DNA of 9,836 nt, from positions 1-9,836 of the forward strand of contig JBBSGJ010000083.1 in assembly GCA_038254195.1 (NCBI GenBank), given 5' to 3'. The notes beneath the pieces were generated by a model. It was not told the DNA's origin. It saw only the letters and a program-made list of their open reading frames with translations, and did not search any database. Both the position numbers and the translations under genes were made by a program. Position 1 is the stretch's first letter, and each line of letters begins with the position of its first letter. Source of the stretch: JBBQAA01 sp038254195. GTDB taxonomy: Bacteria > Actinomycetota > Thermoleophilia > Solirubrobacterales > Solirubrobacteraceae. Shown here piece after piece: positions 1 to 6,238 of the stretch.

Positions 1-1
1 G

Positions 2-706
2 ATCGTCGACCGGCTCGGATTGGCCCCTTCCCTGGCCGGGCTCCGTTGCCTCGACGTCGGGACGTTCGACGGGTTCTGGGCGTTCGAGATGGAGCGCCGT
101 GGGGCCTCCGAGGTGGTCGCCATCGACATCCTCGACCCCGACCGGTGGGACTGGCCACTCGACTCGGAGCCCGAGGTCGTCGCGGCCGTCGGTCACCGCA
201 AGGCGGGCGGACGAGGCTTCGAGATCGCCCGGCGCGAGCTCGGCTCATCGGTGCGACGGCTCGAGCGCAGCGTCTACGACCTCGACGAGGCCGAGGTCGG
301 CCGCTTCGACCTCATCTTCCTCGGAAGCCTGCTCGTCCATCTGCGCGATCCGGTCCGGGCGCTCGAGCGCCTCCGGGCGGTCTGTGCGGGGACGATGATC
401 GTCATGGACGGAATCGACCTGCTGCTGTCGCTCGTCCTCCCCCGGCGTCCGGTGGCCACCCTCGACGGCGGCGGCCGGCCGTGGTGGTGGACTCCCAATC
501 AGGCCGGCCTCGCCCGGCTCATCGAAGCCGGGGGATTCGACCTGCTCGCGCCCCCGCGCCGGATGTTCATGCCCCCCGGTCGCGGACAGCCGCTGGCGTC
601 GTTCGATCCGAAGCTGCTCACCACCCGGCACGGTCGCTATCTGCTGCTCGTGGCCCGCCTCGGCGACCCCCACGCCATCGCGCTGGCCCGCCCGCGGCGC
701 GCCTAG
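2..706 (+). CDS. Class I SAM methyltransferase, DUF1698/CmoB-like (5' partial)
   Basis: This is probably an S-adenosylmethionine-dependent methyltransferase acting on a sugar or glycan of the surrounding locus. The frame is open to the window edge. The protein aligns with the methyltransferase at 6235-6951 from its first visible residues (IVDRLGL here, VLDRYPL there), so about 35 N-terminal residues lie outside and the TTG at 20 is not the real start. Visible residues 16-34 hold the SAM-binding motif CLDVGTFDGFWAFEMERRG. IDILDP at 41-46 is the likely acidic motif II, FDLIFLGSLLVHL at 102-114 is the post-II/motif IV region, and WWWTPNQAGL at 161-170 is a C-terminal family motif. The family is often annotated as tRNA mo5U34 methyltransferase-like, but in glycan clusters a tRNA role is unlikely. 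The stop shares CTAG with the convergent gene at 703-1452. Fold confidence is high; the substrate is unknown. Confidence 0.88.
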   Translation: MVDRLGLAPSLAGLRCLDVGTFDGFWAFEMERRGASEVVAIDILDPDRWDWPLDSEPEVVAAVGHRKAGGRGFEIARRELGSSVRRLERSVYDLDEAEVGRFDLIFLGSLLVHLRDPVRALERLRAVCAGTMIVMDGIDLLLSLVLPRRPVATLDGGGRPWWWTPNQAGLARLIEAGGFDLLAPPRRMFMPPGRGQPLASFDPKLLTTRHGRYLLLVARLGDPHAIALARPRRA

Positions 707-1452
707 CGCCAGCGCGCGCGCACCGTCCCGCGGGCGAGGCGGGCGACGTTGAGCGCCACGCGATGTGCGCCCACGCGCGGCGGCCGGTACAGCACGAGAT
801 GCGAGGTGCCGTGGTAGGTGTGGTACTCCGCGAGTCCGCGCGTTGCCATCCGGAGGAGCAGGCGTCCGATGGGGAGCCGGTAGTGCAGCTCCTGCTCGTG
901 GGGCCCGTACTCCAGCAGGTTGACCACGACCAGGCCCGCACGGCGCTCCATCTCCTCCAGGAACGGGACGGCGTCCGGCACGTGCTCGATCACGTCGAAC
1001 GCGTAGGCGGCGTCGAAGCCGTCCGGCACCCCGGTGTCGAGGTCGTGCACCGGAGCGTCCCACGACCGTCGCGCGAGCCGCCAGCGCAGGTACTCCGTCG
1101 AGGGATTCGCGAAATCGGCGAACTCCACCGCATAGCCGGCGTCGAGGAGCATGAGCCCGTCGGATCCGATACCGCAGCCGTAGTCGAGGACGCGGGAGCC
1201 CGGAGGCACGAGCCGCATCATCGCCTCCAGGTAGGGCAGCTTCGTCCCCGACATCGCGAAGGCGGTCAGGTTGTAGAGGTAGGCCTCCGAGGTCCGGTAG
1301 AGCTCGTGCTCGTCGCGGACCGCGGCGAGCTCCGCGTCGAGGATCTCCTCGTAGTGCTCCAGGCGGTCGCGGTCGTAGCCGGCGCCGAGGTACTCGGAGA
1401 GCTCCGCCTCCTCCCGCTCCGCCGAGAACCGCAGCGGCGGCGGAGCGAGCAT
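703..1452 (-). CDS. Class I SAM-dependent methyltransferase
   Basis: This is a 249-residue class I methyltransferase with no recognised substrate. Motif I is VLDYGCGIG at residues 88-96, the acidic motif II is FADF at 111-114, and AFDVIEHVPD at 151-160 is the motif IV region typical of the Methyltransf_11/25 type. The first 85 residues are a helical, acidic and Tyr-rich cap, and the last 60 (HYRLPIGRLLL, YHTYHGTSHLVLY) probably shape the acceptor site. There is no signal peptide or membrane segment, so it should be cytosolic. The ATG at 1452 is supported by a -10-like TAGCCT 7 nt upstream and no Shine-Dalgarno, implying a leaderless mRNA. It is divergent from the methyltransferase at 1493 and convergent with the one ending at 706. 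Methylation of a glycan or nucleotide sugar is inferred from context only. Confidence 0.9.
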   Translation of the reverse strand: MLAPPPLRFSAEREEAELSEYLGAGYDRDRLEHYEEILDAELAAVRDEHELYRTSEAYLYNLTAFAMSGTKLPYLEAMMRLVPPGSRVLDYGCGIGSDGLMLLDAGYAVEFADFANPSTEYLRWRLARRSWDAPVHDLDTGVPDGFDAAYAFDVIEHVPDAVPFLEEMERRAGLVVVNLLEYGPHEQELHYRLPIGRLLLRMATRGLAEYHTYHGTSHLVLYRPPRVGAHRVALNVARLARGTVRARWR

Positions 1453-1459
1453 GCGCGGG

Positions 1460-1465
1460 AGGCTA
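1460..1465 (-). promoter_or_regulatory. -10 box TAGCCT for the gene at 703-1452
   Basis: On the minus strand TAGCCT fits TANNNT and is followed by 7 nt and then the ATG at 1452. With initiation about 7 nt after the -10 box, the transcript would begin at the start codon. No convincing -35 is seen, which is common for actinobacterial promoters. Confidence 0.5.
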
Positions 1466-1479
1466 GGAGCTGCCGTTGT

Positions 1480-1485
1480 TACGGT
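1480..1485 (+). promoter_or_regulatory. -10 box TACGGT for the gene at 1493
   Basis: TACGGT fits TANNNT and is followed by 7 nt and then GTG at 1493. It sits only about 20 bp from the opposing -10 box for the minus-strand gene, so the two RNA polymerase sites must overlap. It is the main reason for choosing GTG 1493 over ATG 1451. Confidence 0.5.
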
Positions 1486-1492
1486 CTCGCGC

Positions 1493-2200
1493 GTGGCGGA
1501 GGCCGACGCGGAGCGCTACTGGGACTCGCGGGCCCGCGAGAACGCGCTGTACTTCGTCAACAACGAGCTGGACTACCGGGCCCCGGACGCCGAGGCCTTC
1601 TGGCGCAGCGGGGTGGAGGCGGTCGACCGGCTCCTCGCCGCGGTGCGACTCGAGGTCGATCCCGCGGATCGACTGCTCGACATCGGCTGCGGCGTGGGCC
1701 GGCTGACCCGCGCCCTCGCCGCGCGCGCGGCGCACGTCACCGGCATCGATATCTCAAGCCGCATGCTCGCACAGGCCCGGGAGCTGAACCACCATCTCAC
1801 CAACGTCGAGTGGATCCACGGGGACGGCCACAGCCTGCGCGGCGTCGCCGACGCCTCGCTCGACGGGTGCTTCTCCCACGTCGTCTTCCAGCACCTGCCC
1901 CGGCCCGAGCTGACGCTCGGCTACGTCGGCGAGATCGGCCGCGTCCTGCGACCGGGAGGCTGGTCGGCGTTCCAGGTCTCGACAGATCCCCGCGTGCACG
2001 AGAACCGGCCGGGGGTCCGCGAACGCGTCAGGGGGGTGCTGCGGGCCGGCCCCCGGGGCCTCGCCGATCCGGCCTGGCGGGGCTCGTCGGTCGAGCTCCG
2101 AGCCCTGCGCGCCGCGTCGGGTCAGAGCGGGCTCCGGGTGGAGACGCTCGTCGGCGGCGGTACGCAGTTCACGATCGTCGGATTGCGGCGGGAAGGTTGA
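1493..2200 (+). CDS. Class I SAM-dependent methyltransferase
   Basis: This is a class I methyltransferase of about 235 residues with a canonical Methyltransf_11/25 core. From GTG 1493, motif I is LLDIGCGVG at 61-69, motif II is GIDIS at 84-88, SHVVFQHLP at 128-136 is motif IV, and VLRPGGW at 151-157 is the post-core motif. The N-terminus (AERYWDSRARENALYF) resembles the start of methyltransferases often found beside glycosyltransferases. The frame extends up to ATG 1451, but that start would overlap the divergent gene's ATG and would place the -10 box TACGGT inside the coding region. GTG 1493 lies 7 nt after that box and just before the conserved region, so I prefer it. Its TGA overlaps the TTG of the next gene, so the two are probably translated together. 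A role in methylating the glycan made by the downstream transferase is inferred. Confidence 0.88.
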   Translation: MAEADAERYWDSRARENALYFVNNELDYRAPDAEAFWRSGVEAVDRLLAAVRLEVDPADRLLDIGCGVGRLTRALAARAAHVTGIDISSRMLAQARELNHHLTNVEWIHGDGHSLRGVADASLDGCFSHVVFQHLPRPELTLGYVGEIGRVLRPGGWSAFQVSTDPRVHENRPGVRERVRGVLRAGPRGLADPAWRGSSVELRALRAASGQSGLRVETLVGGGTQFTIVGLRREG

Positions 2201-3165
2201 CGAGCGCGCGAGAGCCCGAGCTGAGCGTCGTGATCCCGACGCTCGGGTCCTACGGGACGCTCGCGCGGGTGCTCGACGGATTCGCGCGCCAGGACGCGCT
2301 CCCGGGCAGCTTCGAGGTCGTCCTCGTGATGGACGCCGCCGAGCCCGACCCGGCGGCCGTCGATGAGGCGGTCGGCGCCCGGAGCTTTCCCCTGCGCCGG
2401 CTCCGCGGGCCGGTCCCGGGAGCCTCCGCCAACCGCAATGTGGGCTGGCGGGAAGCACGGGCTCCGCTCGTCCTCTTCTGTGACGACGACACGATTCCCG
2501 TGCCTCGCCACGTCTCCGAGCACCTCGCGTGGCACCACCGCGACCCCGCCGAGGAGGTCTGCGTATTGGGCCGCGTGCGCTGGGCTCCCGAGCTGGAGGT
2601 CACGATCTTCATGCGCTGGCTCGACCGGGGCATGCAGTTCGACTTCGGAAGCATCTCCGGGACGCAGGCCACGTGGGGGCACTTCTACACCGCGAACGCA
2701 TCCCTGAAGCGGACGTTCCTCGAGCGGGTCGGCGACTTCGACCAGGAGCACCTGCCCTACGGCTACGAGGACACGGACTGGGCCTACCGCGCGAGCAGGC
2801 TCGGCCTCCGGGTCCTCTACGACCGCGCGGCGGTGGTCGACCACCTCCGCGCGATGGATCTCGAGTTCTGGGTCAAGCGGGTGCGGCGCATCGCCCGCGC
2901 CGAGCACGAGTTCTCCCGGCTGCATCCCGAGCTGCCGCCCTGGTACCACGGCATCTTCTCCGACGCGCTCACCCTGCCGCGGCCCCGCGGCCGCGGCCCG
3001 CGCCTCGCCCGCCACGTCCCCCCGTGGGTGCCGTGGCTCGGCTCCCGCGTCTGGTACAGCGTCGACCTCACCTATCAGCAGGCGCTCGCCCCCGCGTTCC
3101 TCGCGGCCTGGGACGAGCTGGAGTCTCAGCCCGCGGCCGGCTCGGAGCCCGGCGGGCCGAAGTAG
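2197..3165 (+). CDS. Family 2 (GT-A) glycosyltransferase
   Basis: This is a 322-residue inverting GT-A glycosyltransferase that would transfer a sugar from a nucleotide donor to a lipid-linked acceptor on the cytoplasmic side. The N-terminal LSVVIPTLGSYGTL (residues 9-22) is the GT2 entry motif. FCDDDT at 95-100 holds the DxD-type metal/nucleotide motif, and YGYEDTDWAYR at 188-198 carries the acceptor-side ED pair and resembles the galactosyltransferase 7 C-terminal signature. The C-terminal 70 residues are rich in Arg, Pro and Trp and may bind the membrane surface. The TTG at 2197 overlaps the previous gene's TGA as TTGA; there is no later start before the conserved motif except an unlikely GTG within it. 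GGAAGG abuts the TTG directly, too close to be a normal ribosome site, so coupling is the likely route. Its end overlaps the minus-strand acyltransferase by 40 bp. Sugar specificity is unknown. Confidence 0.9.
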   Translation: MTSAREPELSVVIPTLGSYGTLARVLDGFARQDALPGSFEVVLVMDAAEPDPAAVDEAVGARSFPLRRLRGPVPGASANRNVGWREARAPLVLFCDDDTIPVPRHVSEHLAWHHRDPAEEVCVLGRVRWAPELEVTIFMRWLDRGMQFDFGSISGTQATWGHFYTANASLKRTFLERVGDFDQEHLPYGYEDTDWAYRASRLGLRVLYDRAAVVDHLRAMDLEFWVKRVRRIARAEHEFSRLHPELPPWYHGIFSDALTLPRPRGRGPRLARHVPPWVPWLGSRVWYSVDLTYQQALAPAFLAAWDELESQPAAGSEPGGPK

Positions 3166-3740
3166 TCGAGCACGCGCGCGGGGACGCCGGCGGCCAGACA
3201 GTAGGGCGGGACGGGACGGCTCACCACCGCATTGGCTCCGATCACCGAGCGGGTCCCGATGGAGTTGACGATGGTGCACTTCGAATGGATCTGGACGTCG
3301 TCCTCGATCCGGATCGGACGGTGGTCGTAGCCCTGGTCGAGGAACGGCACGTCGAGGTCGCGGTAGCTGTGGTTGCCGTCGGCGACGAACGTCGCCTGAC
3401 CCAGCCCGCAGCGCTCCCCGATCTCGATCGTGGTCCCGCAGGCGATGATCACGTCGTAGGTCAGATACGAGCCCGCGCCGATCTCGATCCGTGCGTCCGG
3501 GCCCAGCTCGGCGCGGAAGCCCCGACGGAACTCCACGCCGGGCCCGGTCACGAACGTCCCGCCGAACGGCATGTGCAGGCTGAATCCGGGGCCCAGGTAG
3601 CTGCCCGCGCCGAACCGGATCGTCGCCTGGGGATTGCGCAACAGCACCCAGCGCTTGCGCAGCCACGACATCGCCAGCGGCCCCCGGTAGTAGCCCGCGC
3701 TGACGGCCGCCCGACGGGCCAGGGCTCCGAGCCGGCGCAC
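3126..3740 (-). CDS. Left-handed beta-helix (hexapeptide-repeat) acyltransferase
   Basis: This is a 204-residue probable O- or N-acetyltransferase of the hexapeptide-repeat superfamily (WbbJ/maltose acetyltransferase-like), expected to form a trimer and acylate a sugar with acetyl-CoA. Repeats such as ATIRFGAGSYLG, ARIEIGAGSYL and TTIEIGERCGLG span residues 39-114. DGNHSYRD at 121-128 supplies the likely catalytic His124. The end of the helix has VIGANAVVSRPVPPYCLAAGVPARVL (166-191, read in two parts as VIGANAVV and the AGVPARVL cap), which is diagnostic for the family. The repeat region near 145-165 (DDVQIHSKCTIVNSIG) departs from the usual WIG coil. The GTG at 3740 is chosen because the minus-strand -10 TAGCCT lies 8 nt before it. 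It is tail to tail with the glycosyltransferase, whose glycan product it may decorate, and divergent from the flippase. Confidence 0.9.
   Translation of the reverse strand: MRRLGALARRAAVSAGYYRGPLAMSWLRKRWVLLRNPQATIRFGAGSYLGPGFSLHMPFGGTFVTGPGVEFRRGFRAELGPDARIEIGAGSYLTYDVIIACGTTIEIGERCGLGQATFVADGNHSYRDLDVPFLDQGYDHRPIRIEDDVQIHSKCTIVNSIGTRSVIGANAVVSRPVPPYCLAAGVPARVLDYFGPPGSEPAAG
3129..3157. terminator. Bulged GC hairpin across the convergent stops
   Basis: Left arm 3129-3142 and right arm 3146-3157 can pair with small bulges around a CGG loop, just before the plus-strand stop at 3165 and after entering the 3' end of the minus-strand gene. No T-tract follows on either strand, so it is at best a factor-dependent or stalling hairpin. 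The same symmetry makes both proteins end in similar Pro/Gly/Ser/Glu/Ala tails. Confidence 0.3.
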
Positions 3741-3748
3741 GGCGGGGC

Positions 3749-3754
3749 AGGCTA
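3749..3754 (-). promoter_or_regulatory. -10 box TAGCCT for the acyltransferase
   Basis: On the minus strand TAGCCT is followed by 8 nt and then GTG at 3740. It is the same hexamer, at nearly the same spacing, as the one upstream of the gene at 703-1452. It implies leaderless initiation. Confidence 0.45.
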
Positions 3755-3779
3755 CCCGGCGGCCTCCCGGCCTCCCGGC
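3755..3779. repeat. Short direct repeats between divergent promoters
   Basis: GGCCTCCC occurs twice in tandem (3761-3768 and 3769-3776), and CCCGGC occurs three times (3755, 3766, 3774). The block lies exactly between the acyltransferase -10 box and a CATACT element pointing to the flippase. It could be an operator or simply low-complexity GC-rich spacer; nothing in the sequence decides this. Confidence 0.35.
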
Positions 3780-3784
3780 ATACT
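3779..3784 (+). promoter_or_regulatory. Possible -10 CATACT for the flippase
   Basis: CATACT matches TATAAT at four of six positions and lies 42 nt before GTG 3827, with GGAGGAG at 3802-3808 in between. It is the only candidate I see in the 86-bp gap, and it does not fit the TANNNT-plus-7-to-9 pattern of the other units unless the in-frame CTG at 3791 is a start. Confidence 0.3.
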
Positions 3785-3826
3785 GGCTCCCTGAGCTACG
3801 CGGAGGAGTCAGAAGCCGGCGTCGAG

Positions 3827-5329
3827 GTGGGCGCCCTGTCGTTGCGGGGACCGGGCGAACGGCCCGGCGCCCACACGAGCCTGCGCCGGCGTGTCGCCCG
3901 CGGGACGATCCTCAACTCGGGCTTCGAGATCGGCCTCGCCGGCCTCGGGGCGCTCCGGGGGCTGGTCGTGGCGGCCTTCCTCACCCGGGAGGAGTTCGGG
4001 ATCTGGGGGATCATGCTCACGGTCCTGATCACGCTCGTGTGGCTCAAGGACGTGGGCGTCGCGGACAAGTACATCCAGCAGTCCGACTCCGACCAGGAGC
4101 TCGCCTTCCAGAAGGCCTTCACGGTCGAGCTCATCGTGTCGGTGGCCTACGTCCTCGTCGCGTGCGCCGTGCTGCCGCTCTACGCGCTCGCCTACGGGCA
4201 CACGGAGATCATCGTCCCCGGCGCCATCCTCGCCACCTCGGTCGTGCTCATGGCGTTCGAGACCCCGGTCTGGATCCCGTACCGGACGATGGACTACCGG
4301 CGCCAGCGTGTGCTCGGGTCGATCGACCCCGTGGTCAGCATCGTCATGACCATCGCCCTCTGTGCCGCCGGCCTCGGGTACTGGGGCCTCGTCCTCGGCG
4401 CGGTGATCGGCAGCGCGGTCGGGGCCGTGGTCTGCACGCTCACCTCCCCGTTCCGCCTGCGCCTCCGCTTCGATCGCTCCACCGTCCGGGAATACGCCCG
4501 GTTCTCGTGGCCGCTCGTGGGGGTCGGCTTCACCGGGCTGCTGGTCGTGCAGGGCTCGCTCCTCGTGGCCAACCGGGTGCTGGGTCTCGCGGCGATCGGC
4601 GCGATCGGCCTGGCCGTCACGATCGCCGCGTTCGCGAACCGGGTGGACGGGATCGTCAGCCAGACCATCTATCCGGCCGTGTGCGCGGTGGCGGACCGCC
4701 CGGAGCGCCTGGCCGAGGTGTTCGTCAAGTCCAACCGCATCGCGCTCATGTGGGCGATGCCGTTCGGCGCCGGTCTGGCGCTGTTCGCTCACGACCTCGT
4801 GCACTTCGTGCTCGGGGACCGCTGGCGGCCCGCCGTGGGGCTGCTCGTGGCGATCGGCCTCACCTGCGGATTCGGTCAGGTGGCGTTCAACTGGGCGCTG
4901 TTCCTGCGCGCACTCAATCGGACGCGGCCGATCTTCGTCGTCGCCCTCCTCGACATGGTCGTGTTCTTCGCGGTCGCGATCCCCGCCATGCTGACGCTCG
5001 GCCTCGTGGGCTACGCGGTCGGGATCGCCGCCTCGACGGTCGTGCAGATCGTCGCCCGCGGGTACGTCATGCGCCGTCTCTTCGGCGGCTTCGATGTCCT
5101 GGGTCAGCTTCTGCGCGCGATCGCGCCGACCGTGCCCGCGGCGGCGCTCGTGCTCCTCATCCGGCTCCTCATCCCGGGCGACCGGCCGCCGGCGCTGGCG
5201 GCCGCCGAGCTCGTGGTCTATGCGCTGGCCACCGTGGCCTTCACGCTGACCTTCGAGCGGCGCCTCGTCGCCGAGCTGGCCGGATACCTGGGCTCGGGGA
5301 CCGCGCGTCCCTCGGCCCCGGCATCCTGA
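3827..5329 (+). CDS. Wzx-like polysaccharide flippase (MOP superfamily)
   Basis: This is a 500-residue integral membrane protein that should flip the undecaprenyl-linked oligosaccharide across the cytoplasmic membrane. It has about 12-14 hydrophobic segments spread from residue 35 to 475, for example 103-123, 129-147, 168-205, 227-247, 252-270, 306-325, 336-355, 368-392, 393-411, 432-449 and 457-476. The N-terminus has the family pattern RGTILNSGFEIG, then FLTREEFGIWGIM at 51-63. Length and charge placement in the loops (Arg/Lys-rich) suit the polysaccharide synthesis/oligosaccharide flippase families. The start is uncertain: GTG 3827 is the first in-frame standard start after the promoter region, but GGAGGAG at 3802-3808 is 18 nt away. 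The frame is open upstream, with a CTG at 3791, and TTG 3842 is an alternative. It ends 15 bp from the convergent methyltransferase. No polymerase is seen in the window, so the job (repeat-unit versus whole-glycan export) stays open. Confidence 0.9.
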   Translation: MGALSLRGPGERPGAHTSLRRRVARGTILNSGFEIGLAGLGALRGLVVAAFLTREEFGIWGIMLTVLITLVWLKDVGVADKYIQQSDSDQELAFQKAFTVELIVSVAYVLVACAVLPLYALAYGHTEIIVPGAILATSVVLMAFETPVWIPYRTMDYRRQRVLGSIDPVVSIVMTIALCAAGLGYWGLVLGAVIGSAVGAVVCTLTSPFRLRLRFDRSTVREYARFSWPLVGVGFTGLLVVQGSLLVANRVLGLAAIGAIGLAVTIAAFANRVDGIVSQTIYPAVCAVADRPERLAEVFVKSNRIALMWAMPFGAGLALFAHDLVHFVLGDRWRPAVGLLVAIGLTCGFGQVAFNWALFLRALNRTRPIFVVALLDMVVFFAVAIPAMLTLGLVGYAVGIAASTVVQIVARGYVMRRLFGGFDVLGQLLRAIAPTVPAAALVLLIRLLIPGDRPPALAAAELVVYALATVAFTLTFERRLVAELAGYLGSGTARPSAPAS

Positions 5330-5333
5330 GCGG

Positions 5334-5368
5334 CGGCGGGAGCCCTACGCGCCGGGGAACTCCCGGCG
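5334..5368. terminator. Inverted repeat between flippase and CmcI-like gene
   Basis: CGGCGGGAG at 5334-5342 and CTCCCGGCG at 5360-5368 are complementary at 8 of 9 positions around a 17-nt loop. They sit at the convergent stops (5329 and 5345). There is no T-tract, so a bidirectional termination role is only a suggestion. Confidence 0.25.
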
Positions 5369-6238
5369 GATCGCGAGCCCGATGCCCAGATGCCGGCGGT
5401 GCCCCGGATACTGCTCGACGAACTCCCGGAACTCGTACTCGTCCGCGTACTGCTCACGGAACTCTGACCAGACCTGCGCGACGTCCGGGAAGTTCAGCTC
5501 GGCGATGTCGTGGAAGGCGAGCATGCGCGCGTGGGGCCGCACGGCCTCGAAGTCCGCGCGCACGGCGGGCTCCGAATGGTCGGCGTCGATCAGGACGAGA
5601 TCGAACGGCCCGTGCTCGCGCAGCAGCTCGCCGAAGTCGGGAGTGTGCGAGTCGACGCTCGCGAGGGTCACCTCCGGACGCCCCGCCGCGTAGAGCCAGA
5701 GCCTCGACGGGTCGAGGTCGGCGGCGAGCGCACGTCGCAATCCGAAGCGGCGCAGCAGCTCGACGGTCACCGCGAACGTTCCCCCGTGGGCGACGCCGAG
5801 CTCGAGATAGGAGGCGACGTCCCGACGGGTGAGCTCGGCGAGGTACGGACCGAACTGGTTGGGGAACTGGATGGACCGCACCCCCCGATCCCAGTACGGC
5901 AGCAGCTCGGGCGGGTACAGGGCGGAGTCCAGGCCGCCGAGCCCCAGCCCCGGCAGGAGCTCCTCGGTGAGGAACCGCGCGTCGGCCAGCCGCTCGGGCG
6001 GCCCGGTCGCGAGCGGCTCGAGCAGCCGCGGGTCCAGCGGCTCGACGAAGGAGGTCGTCGTCCGCTCCACCCACCGCTGCGCCCACGCGGGAAGGCGATC
6101 GGAGACGATCTGTCGGGGGCGGTCCGGCACCCGGCGCAGCGTCCCGTACCACGCGCGCTCCGCCTGCCCGCGCAGGTTGCGGTCGAGCCACGCGGCCGTC
6201 GCGGCGCTGCGGAGGCTCCGCCTCGGCCGGACGCTCAT
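5345..6238 (-). CDS. CmcI-like class I methyltransferase (Methyltransf_24 type)
   Basis: This is a 297-residue protein whose C-terminal two thirds match the CmcI/cephalosporin-hydroxylase-like and Methyltransf_24 group of SAM-dependent, usually metal-using O-methyltransferases. YLELGVAHGGTFAV at 144-157 is the glycine-rich SAM motif, DLVLIDADHSEPAVRADF at 213-230 is the signature acidic/His motif, and AFHDI at 241-245 is a likely metal-binding strand. The first 100 residues are a helical, Arg-rich extension without recognised motif. The frame runs upstream to 6379, but the ATG at 6238 overlaps the preceding gene's TGA as ATGA, which fits a translationally coupled two-gene operon with the methyltransferase at 6235-6951. 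Relatives occur in glycan and antibiotic loci and methylate sugar hydroxyls; that role is inferred here. It converges on the flippase with a 15-bp gap. Confidence 0.87.
   Translation of the reverse strand: MSVRPRRSLRSAATAAWLDRNLRGQAERAWYGTLRRVPDRPRQIVSDRLPAWAQRWVERTTTSFVEPLDPRLLEPLATGPPERLADARFLTEELLPGLGLGGLDSALYPPELLPYWDRGVRSIQFPNQFGPYLAELTRRDVASYLELGVAHGGTFAVTVELLRRFGLRRALAADLDPSRLWLYAAGRPEVTLASVDSHTPDFGELLREHGPFDLVLIDADHSEPAVRADFEAVRPHARMLAFHDIAELNFPDVAQVWSEFREQYADEYEFREFVEQYPGHRRHLGIGLAIRREFPGA

Noticed and set aside
20..22. TTG as the start of the first methyltransferase
   Set aside because: The frame is open to the window edge and the codons before it align with the complete paralogue, so the gene begins upstream of the window.
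46..2196. Very long plus-strand open frame upstream of and in frame with the glycosyltransferase
   Set aside because: It runs antisense or out of frame through three well-supported methyltransferases and has Arg/Pro-rich composition with no motif. Only the part from 2197 is real coding.
2977..2996. Three CCGCGG palindromes in quick succession
   Set aside because: They simply encode a Pro/Arg/Gly-rich stretch of the glycosyltransferase tail; no spacing or partner sites suggest a regulator or repeat element.
2122..3666. 514-codon minus-strand open frame
   Set aside because: It is a shadow of the glycosyltransferase and acyltransferase in high-GC DNA; low-complexity Arg/Pro/Gly-rich, no domain.
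4039..5832. 597-codon plus-strand open frame
   Set aside because: It is a frame-shifted shadow of the flippase and the antisense of the CmcI-like gene; no membrane segments or motifs.
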